A stretch of 64,000 nt of DNA from Hydrangea macrophylla (lineage: Eukaryota; Streptophyta; Magnoliopsida; Cornales; Hydrangeaceae), in NCBI GenBank assembly GCA_033977485.1, contig CM066998.1:29265501-29329500 (forward strand), in the 5' to 3' direction. The notes under the pieces were generated by a model. The model ran no database searches, was not told the DNA's origin, and was given only the letters and a program-made list of their open reading frames with translations. A program made the position numbers and the translations under genes. The stretch's first letter is position 1, and every line of letters begins with the position of its first letter. This document shows positions 57,928-64,000 of the stretch, piece by piece.

Positions 57928-59456
57928 GCTAAAATAACTTGTCGGGCGGATTCTGACCAAACGATTGTTCGAATTTCTAACCCAAGATGAAGATCCTAAC
58001 TGTTGACTTTAAGAATCTATAGTGACCCTGCAAATTTGAGAGGGTCGTATCAAATTTCGGCGGTGATGACTTTAGACAGACAAATGACAGTGATGTTAAC
58101 AGACATGGACTGACTTGTGTACAGACCGACTGAAATAGTGCGTGCGGACCGACGAGAATAGTGCATGAAAATGAGATAAGCATGCGGATGTAAGCCCTGA
58201 TCTATATGGGTTTCAAAGTCATTTTGGGAAGTTTGGACAGATTTTCCGGGGAAAACTGGTTATATCTGGGATATATCTGGACAGAGTTTGTGGGAGAGAC
58301 AGGTTACATCTAGGATATCTGGACAGAGTTTCTGGGAGAAACGGGTTATATATGAGATATCTGGATAGAGTTTTTGGGAGAAATAGGTTATATCTGGGAT
58401 ATCTAGATAGAGTTTCTGGGAGAAACTGGTTATATCTGGGATATCTACATAGTATTTCTGGGATATCTGGATAGAGTTTCTGGGAAAAACAGGTGTGTAT
58501 CTGGGATATCTGGACAGTGTTTCTGGGAAAAACAAGTGTATATCTGGGATATCTGGATAGAGTTTCTGAGAGAAACAAGTTATATCTGGGAAATCTGGAT
58601 AGAGTTTTTTAGGAGAAACAGGTGTATATCTGGGATATCTGGACAGAGTTTCTGGGAGAAACAGGTGGATATCTGGGATATCTAGACAGAGTTTCTGGGA
58701 GAAACAGGTTATATCTGGGATATCTGGACATAGTTTCTGGGAGAAACATGTTATATCTCTGATATCTGGACAGAGTTTCTGGGAGAAACAGGTTATATCT
58801 GGGATATCTGGACAGAGTTTCTTGGAGAAATAGGTGTATATGACACGAGCATGTGATGATGGTGATCATATTGTCTGACAGGTTTTCATACTCCTATGTC
58901 TTAGGACCGACAAACAAGGTTTGCGGTGTATATCTTTGTGAGCGTGGAGCAGACATCCTTCTCATGGTACCTAGCCAGGTCAACTCAATGTGATCACATG
59001 TGAGTGATTGCCTTGGGAATGATAAGAAAGAGGTTCTGCCTCTTGCCACATAAGCGTCTACACCACGCAAGTAATCCCGTCAGGGCATACAGCAGTTATA
59101 TCACATTGTCCTATCTGAAAAGATAAATGAGCAGTCCTATGAAAGGTTCTACAGGAATCTATATGCAAAGGCTGGGTTTAGTTAAAGATGGTCCATTGAT
59201 GAGAGTTCCAATATACTGTCAGAGAGACAGTACAGACGTTTTTACTCTTTTTGATATACCTTGGAAGGTATAGTATCAACAGTGACTTATGCCTTGGTAC
59301 AGCAAGACCTGAACAATGTCAACGCCGCGTTACAGACAGAGTCGGAAGGGAAAAATGCAGGGTGCAATGCGGTGAACCAGACACAGTAAAAATATGATTT
59401 TAAGGATGCTTCTTATGAGTCAAACCACTGTATTATTTTGTTTTGAAAATAAATTT
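57928..59456 (-). other. 5' leader of Element 2
   Basis: It lies between primer site and gag. 58855-59440 matches 10600-11150 of Element 1. The 42-bp array occupies 58225-58840. 57928-58220 shows no coding signal. Confidence 0.7.
58225..58840 (-). repeat. 42-bp tandem array, about 14-15 units, in the leader
   Basis: Units contain GGGATATCTGGACAGAGTTT and then CTGGGAGAAACAGGTTATAT or close variants. 42 is a multiple of three, so long open frames arise in more than one minus-strand frame (119, 91 and 86 codons), each repeating a 14-residue unit like SRYPRYNLFLPETL. Two short internal changes of unit length occur near 58440-58470. Translation is not supported by a conserved start in Element 1. 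Confidence 0.88.
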
Positions 59457-59477
59457 CCCCAGCAGAGTACGCCAGAT
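59457..59477 (-). other. Primer binding site of Element 2
   Basis: The minus strand reads ATCTGGCG-TACTCTGCTGGGG directly after the LTR end. It equals the Element 1 site (TGGCGACTC) apart from one inserted base after GGCG, which would weaken tRNA-Arg pairing. Confidence 0.75.
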
Positions 59478-60569
59478 TGTGGACACGCGGAATCCGTCGT
59501 CCATTCCCGTTTTTGTTTCCGGGGTTTCGGAATTGATTTTCCTTTGTTTTGAAATTAATTTGAAAGAAAATAAGAAATCTGTTGAAAACAGATACAGAGT
59601 CGCCACTTGGTCTTTAGGGAACCAAGAAACCCAATTTGACTCACCCAAACGGATAAAGGGCACCGGCCTTTCATAACCAAAGAACTTGGCTCGGGGTTTT
59701 GGTACGACAGAGAAAGGAGCCTTTGTCACGACTAAAACACCCTCAACTCGCCCCGTCTCTCGACGGGCCTCAATTAGCATCCAAATAATCATCTTTTACT
59801 ATGTTTGGTTTGACAATTAATACTATGATAGTATATTACATCACACAAGAACTTTGAAATGGAAGATTAAAAAAAAGATATTATTCATAAGATCTAAGCA
59901 TAATATCATACAATGTAAATGTGAAAGATTACACAAATAAACCTAGGAAAATCGTCTAATCACATATCAAGTAATCAAGTTTTTCTAATCTAAAGGGGAC
60001 ATGAATTGTTCTTGAAACAAATAAACAAATAAATCAAAATATGCTTAGCAAGCTAGAATGATGCATGTTAATCTTTGAGAAAAGAAGATCTCTCAATCCC
60101 CGGGACAGATGAGAAAGGATGAATAGATCGAGGGGAAGCATAGACGTGTGATCAAGTTCAATACTTATGATCTTCTTAGATTGGGAGTCATAAAAACCCC
60201 AAATCTTGCATGGATGCAATGCATGATCCTAAAATGTGCAAAGGTTATGGTGGTTTGTGTGTATGGACTTTCTAAAGTGACGTAGAAATCTACAATATGA
60301 ATGAATGCATGGAGGAAATCATCATGGCATATGTACAAATGTAGTATGGACTACTTCCTAAGATATGAACAAATTTGGAGTGCATGTAAGCATCAAATCA
60401 AAGAGTGAAAGTAAAAGAATGCTTGCTATGAATAGTGGATAAAACAGTGACTTGATCTTGTGGAAAATGAAAAGTAGGGTTACAAATGTTTTCAATGCAT
60501 GATTTTTTATTGAGATCATCCTTATTGTGTTTAGAACATAAATCAAAAAGCCAATCCTCAATAACTATT
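59478..60569 (-). repeat. 5' LTR of Element 2, truncated
   Basis: Only the R/U5-side 1092 bp remain, ending CGCGTGTCCACA at 59478. It aligns with 38351-39450 of the 3' LTR at about 94% by eye. At about 60569 it changes abruptly into the Athila gag start, leaving about 2.2 kb of LTR (U3, TATA box) missing, so no promoter is left for this element. Confidence 0.88.
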
Positions 60570-60650
60570 AAAGAGTGGATTAATAGAGCTAACAGAGTCA
60601 AATGAAAAGAGTGGATGTCCGAAAATACCTTTGATGGAATTATCAGACAT
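60570..60650 (-). pseudogene. gag: Athila C gag N-terminus remnant
   Basis: The start ATG is at 60648-60650; about 25 codons match the beginning of unit A gag (20705-20640). The rest of gag, protease and RT is missing at the border with Element 2. Confidence 0.75.
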
Positions 60651-60775
60651 GAAAAAGGACAAAAACCTAAGAAATTAAGATTTTAATCTTAAACAACTTA
60701 AAAAAAACAAAAGAAAAGAAAAGATAGAAATAGATAAAGACAGAGTGAGGTAACCTAAGTAATAACTAGTCGCCT

Positions 60776-60793
60776 TCCCCGGCAACGGCACCA
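60776..60793 (-). other. Athila C primer binding site
   Basis: TGGTGCCGTTGCCGGGGA on the minus strand, nearly the Athila tRNA-Asp consensus and the best kept of the three here. Confidence 0.85.
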
Positions 60794-60798
60794 AAAAC

Positions 60799-61471
60799 TA
60801 GACACGAAGATAATTTGTTCGCTTCTTGTGCAACACCCAAGTGTAGGTGGACATGCAAGTAGTATTCTGGTAACACCATGTCGATCCCACGTAGAAGGTT
60901 TAAAGCTACTTAATTAGACCAAACTTAGATTAAACTTGCTAATATATCCAAGAAAAACCAATACCAAACCTTGAAACCTACAAAACAAACAAAACACTCT
61001 ACCTCTTTCTAGAAAATTGTAAAACAAAGAGTGGGCGTTCCTGGGATGAGTTTACAACTGATATATAGAGACCTAAGCTAGGGTTAATTACAAAGTTACA
61101 TCTGCTGCGTGCCCGTGTTATTCTGATAAAGGCATGTTTGATCGATCGACCTTCATTCGATCGCTTGAACTGTTAAATACTCGAGCGCTATCGATAGAAA
61201 GTTCGATCGCTTGATCTCTCTTCGATCGCTCGAACGTCACATTTCAGCTTTGACATGTCTTGCTTGTAATTTAGCTTTACCCTTGTCCTGTCATTCATCC
61301 CTACACACAACAGCACAACAATCTACACAAAATAGCAGCTAAAATAACCCAACTCATCATAGATTTGTCACATTGTATATAAACTCGCGTCGTAACAAAA
61401 ATTACAGATATAATAGGGAGTTGTAAACTAAATCAGTATATTTTCTTATTTTAGCGCAATTGTATTTTACA
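60799..61471 (-). repeat. Athila LTR shared by unit D (3') and unit C (5'), internally deleted
   Basis: It is 673 bp between the mutated end CGTGTCTA and the tentative TGTAAAATAC start. About 783 bp corresponding to 20978-21760 are missing at ACCAAACT/TAGATT, with short ACT homology at the joint. The TATA box is at 61061-61068. A palindrome cluster lies at 61140-61230. It is closer to the LTR at 20852 than to that at 30417. Confidence 0.65.
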
Positions 61472-62692
61472 AATACCCCTGTTTGTCATGCATATCTTAG
61501 CATGCAATGAGTTAGGTCGATGATAATCTTTTTTCTTCTTGAATCTCCAACTCAACTTCTGTTTGTATATATTTCTTTCTTCCATTCCTCCCATGTATGC
61601 AATTTCTTCTTTTTCTCTCTTTGTTGCTTGCCTTCTTTCTTATACTTTCTTTCTTCTATTTTCTTCTCTCTTTTTGTTTGGACTAAAATAACTCCCCATA
61701 TCATCTCAATGTCAACCACATGCATCAACAGTTGAATGATAAATAAACAATTGCGTTCATTGGGGTCAAGGCATTTAATTGGGTGTATGATATTTTCATA
61801 ACAGCATAAACATGCTGATTTATATGGGGAAAAAAGTATAGAGCATTTGGGTGCAGGCATGAGTGTATCAAGGGGCTATAGAGTGAAATCCGATGCCTTA
61901 ACTTATTTTCTCTACTTCTTAACTTCTACATTTCGGTGTTTATCAAGTTTTAGTTGGTAACTCCTGAACATTCTCGTCTATCAAGTAGCCAAATTAAAAA
62001 TAAATAAATAAATAAAAATAAAAGAATTGAGACTAGTTCAATGAGTTTTCTACGCTTAATTAATAAAACAACTCGAGTCTATGTGATAATTCCCTCAGAA
62101 ATGAAGATTGGTTCAAAAGCTCACTAAGGGTATTCAGTCTCTACTACTCATTCCTTGGCTGCTAAAGTCATATTAACTCCCTTTTAAATTTTCCATGTAA
62201 TTGTCAACTAGTGCATATGATTGTGGATATGTGAATGATCAACATACACAATCACCCTAGCAGTACTAGTAAATATGTAAATATAATCCATAAAAAGATG
62301 AGACTAACATAAATGTGTCATAGTGTTGAAAAAAGCTAGGAGAGGGACAGTGTGAAACATTCCTATTGCGTTAAGTACAAGAAGTTCCAAGAACTTTATT
62401 TATTTATTTATATTTTTATTTTTTTGTTTTTTTTAATGAGATTTATGATTTGACAATTTAAAAGTGCATCAGTGCTTGATGTAGATGTACTGTGCAGGTG
62501 AATATCTACCTACTAACTACTCCAACGGAAAACAGATACGTCCCCATTTGTTGGTTTCAAACAGAATGTGGATAGAATTCACCTAATGATAAGCAAATTA
62601 TAGTGCAGCAGTCATAGCATCCTGTATAACACACTATCTCTAATGTCAAGATTTGAAAATAAGGAAATATAAAACATGGAATATAAATAGCA
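61472..62692 (-). other. Athila unit D region between env-position ORF and LTR
   Basis: Non-coding and collinear with 22326-23540 of unit B. It holds CT-rich (61530-61680) and T-rich (62395-62440) runs. Confidence 0.6.
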
Positions 62693-63722
62693 GTGTATGG
62701 ATAGTCTGGTGAGACACAGAAGACTCTCCCTGGGCCTGAGCTTGAGATCACTGCCTCAGCTCAAACTACAGCACCGCAGCGACCGGATCATCCTCCTGTT
62801 CCTCCTTAGAATCCTGCTACTTAGCCTCCGAAGGTATCCCAGAAGCTTCTCCCTCAGTGTATGTCCCTCTACCTTTCTTCTTTTCTTTTCCACTTTCTTT
62901 TTTCGGCATCAAAATGCCGCGCGGCTATCTCGCCAAACCGATAGGAAGCTTTGTAAACCTTCTTCGCTGGCAATTGGAGTGATCCCAACTGTGCAATGAC
63001 TCTATGAATTGCCCATGCACCTTTTAGGTGTTTCTTGGCAGCAATAAAGCATGTAGGATGGACCATAAAATCTATATAGAGTCGGGGCAAACAGACCTTC
63101 TGCTCCATCTCTAGCGCATAGAGAATATGCGCATACAATGGTGCCAACTTCTCCTGTTAAGATGTCATTAAAATGCACTTGCATTACGCGAGGTGGAGCA
63201 TAAGATAATTATTTATGAGGTGCCGATCCTCAAAAGTGATATGTTGTTCCATCGTGGAACGGCGCCTCCAGTAATCACCTTGACAATAGTGGAGGGAGAG
63301 GTCTAAGGTGCATCTGGTCGATGAGGACAGACATAATCAGGTACCTTAGGCACTCCCAAAGCTGTGGCCACTATAGCTGGACTAAAAATAACCTCCCAGC
63401 CACAAAAGAATGATCGATAGGTGTAAGGGGTAGCCGGATCCCAGATCATAGTGGTACACGCCTCACGGATCCACGAAAGGTTGATTTACTTAGCCTTGGA
63501 TAACATCTTTAACCAACGAGGCATGTCCTTAATGTGTACGAGGAACCACAAGGAGGAGAGCCAAACTAATTCCAATGGTTGCTCGATCATAACCTTCGGG
63601 TGACTGAAGTAGTGCATAAACCATTGTTAGTCCTAAAGATTCTGAAACCCATGGGCTTGGATCAGATTCAGTATGAGTAGGTCAAATGGTTTTTCTTTGT
63701 GGTACCCCATGGTTGTATTCAT
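62693..63722 (-). pseudogene. Athila D env-position ORF, C-terminus deleted
   Basis: The start is an ATG near 63720 followed by a MGYHKEKPFDLL-like stretch, as in unit C. The open piece 63147-62869 carries VCLPRLYIDFMVHPTCFIAA. The proline-rich C-terminal segment seen in B and C is missing: about 508 bp were lost between AGCAG repeats, joining at 62693. Several frameshifts are present. Confidence 0.6.
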
Positions 63723-64000
63723 CTGGAATAAAGAATAGAAGAAATCAGAGAAGGAAAACAAAAATAGAAACAACAAAAATAGAAACTATTTCTGCAGTTT
63801 GTTCAATTGATCGAAGGTTTTTGATCAATTGAAACTGGGTCATCCTTGAACACTCGAGTCCAGTTCGATCGATCGAACACAGAGATTTTTTAGACCAAAC
63901 AAAAATCACAGAAATATAAACGCAAACAAAGAAAATAGAAAGAGAAAGAACTAAAAATGGCTGAATACTAAAAGGAGGGGGGGTAATGGGGACATACCCA
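63723..64000 (-). other. Athila D spacer above env-position ORF, runs off the window
   Basis: It matches 25061-25325 of unit B, including a palindrome cluster at 63800-63870 and a G-rich run near 63975. Confidence 0.6.

Larger units (their letters stand above)
38351..60569 (-). mobile_element. Element 2: Tat/Ogre-type retrotransposon with pol and antisense cargo
   Basis: The minus-strand order is: truncated 5' LTR 59478-60569, primer site 59457-59477, 42-bp array, gag, protease, RT, RNase H, archaeal-like RNase H, integrase, 3' modules, antisense PMD and DUF7745-like genes, polypurine tract 41640-41653, 3' LTR 38351-41639. Without the nested solo LTR the element is about 19 kb. All genes carry stops or frameshifts. 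It lies in the RNase H of Athila unit C. One side of the insertion, the rest of the 5' LTR and most of Athila C gag-pol were deleted together at about 60570, so no target duplication can be shown. The two LTRs differ by about 6% by eye. Confidence 0.88.

Noticed and set aside
58219..58869. Possible CRISPR-like array (regular repeats of about 42 bp)
   Set aside because: There are no unique spacers between repeats, the units are contiguous, and the context is a plant retrotransposon leader.
1..64000. An intact host gene
   Set aside because: Every domain that I recognise belongs to retrotransposons, apart from the PMD and DUF7745-like genes, which are carried inside Element 2 and are broken by frameshifts and stops.

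Overview
The window is nuclear DNA of a flowering plant, most likely a eudicot with a repeat-rich genome. Almost every base belongs to a Ty3/gypsy LTR retrotransposon or a fragment of one. I see no intact single-copy host gene, tRNA, rRNA or CRISPR array. Three lineages are recognisable. Tat/Ogre-type elements have long LTRs starting TGTAGACACC or a close variant, a tRNA-Arg-type primer site, an archaeal-like second RNase H and GGGGCAAAC polypurine tracts. Athila-type elements have a tRNA-Asp-type primer site, a DLGAS protease and an extra env-position ORF with a 'putative plant transposon protein' domain. Tekay/Del-like LTRs have ends of the type TGTAATACCC or TGTAACAC and GGGGCGTGACA. All Tat and Athila coding DNA reads on the minus strand.

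Layout. 1-1020: one end of a Tekay-like LTR that leaves the window on the left. 1021-1109 and 14401-16929: two pieces of another Tekay-like LTR (called H), split by a complete Tat-type element (Element 1, 1110-14395) flanked by the 5-bp duplication CCCAC. Element 1 has two 3.2-kb LTRs, a primer site, a polypurine tract and a stop-interrupted gag, but no pol: it is a gag-only, non-autonomous element. H itself interrupts Athila unit A.

16930-38350 and 60570-64000: a head-to-tail chain of Athila units (A, B, C, D) that appear to share single LTRs (20852-~22325, 30417-~31735, 60799-~61471). Unit B spans gag to the env-position ORF; the other units are interrupted or cut by the window edge. All are decayed: B has lost its catalytic RT Asp pair and its gag zinc knuckle, and C has a deletion in integrase.

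38351-60569: Element 2, a Tat/Ogre-type element inserted in the RNase H of Athila unit C. In minus-strand order it has a truncated 5' LTR, primer site, a 42-bp tandem array, gag, protease, RT, RNase H (split by a 3214-bp solo LTR with ATTGG target duplications), archaeal-like RNase H, integrase with an internal 353-bp duplication, a modular 3' region, and a 3.3-kb 3' LTR. In that 3' region, on the opposite (plus) strand, lie two decayed plant genes: a six-exon plant-mobile-domain (PMD/MAIN-like) gene at 43533-45684 and a DUF7745-like gene at 46037-46937.

Element 1 and Element 2 share LTR type, primer site, polypurine tract, gag and untranslated modules, so Element 1 could have been mobilised in trans by an Element 2-like partner. 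LTR divergence estimated by eye (about 2% for Element 1, about 6% for Element 2) and the nesting give the order: Athila chain first, then Element 2 and H, then the solo LTR inside Element 2 and Element 1 inside H. The most unusual signals are the shared-LTR Athila chain, the antisense PMD/DUF7745 cargo, regularly spaced ATCGAT-centred palindrome clusters around the TATA boxes of two unrelated LTR families, W-box arrays in the Tat LTRs, and a roughly 102-bp-spaced module conserved in the 3' regions of both Tat elements.
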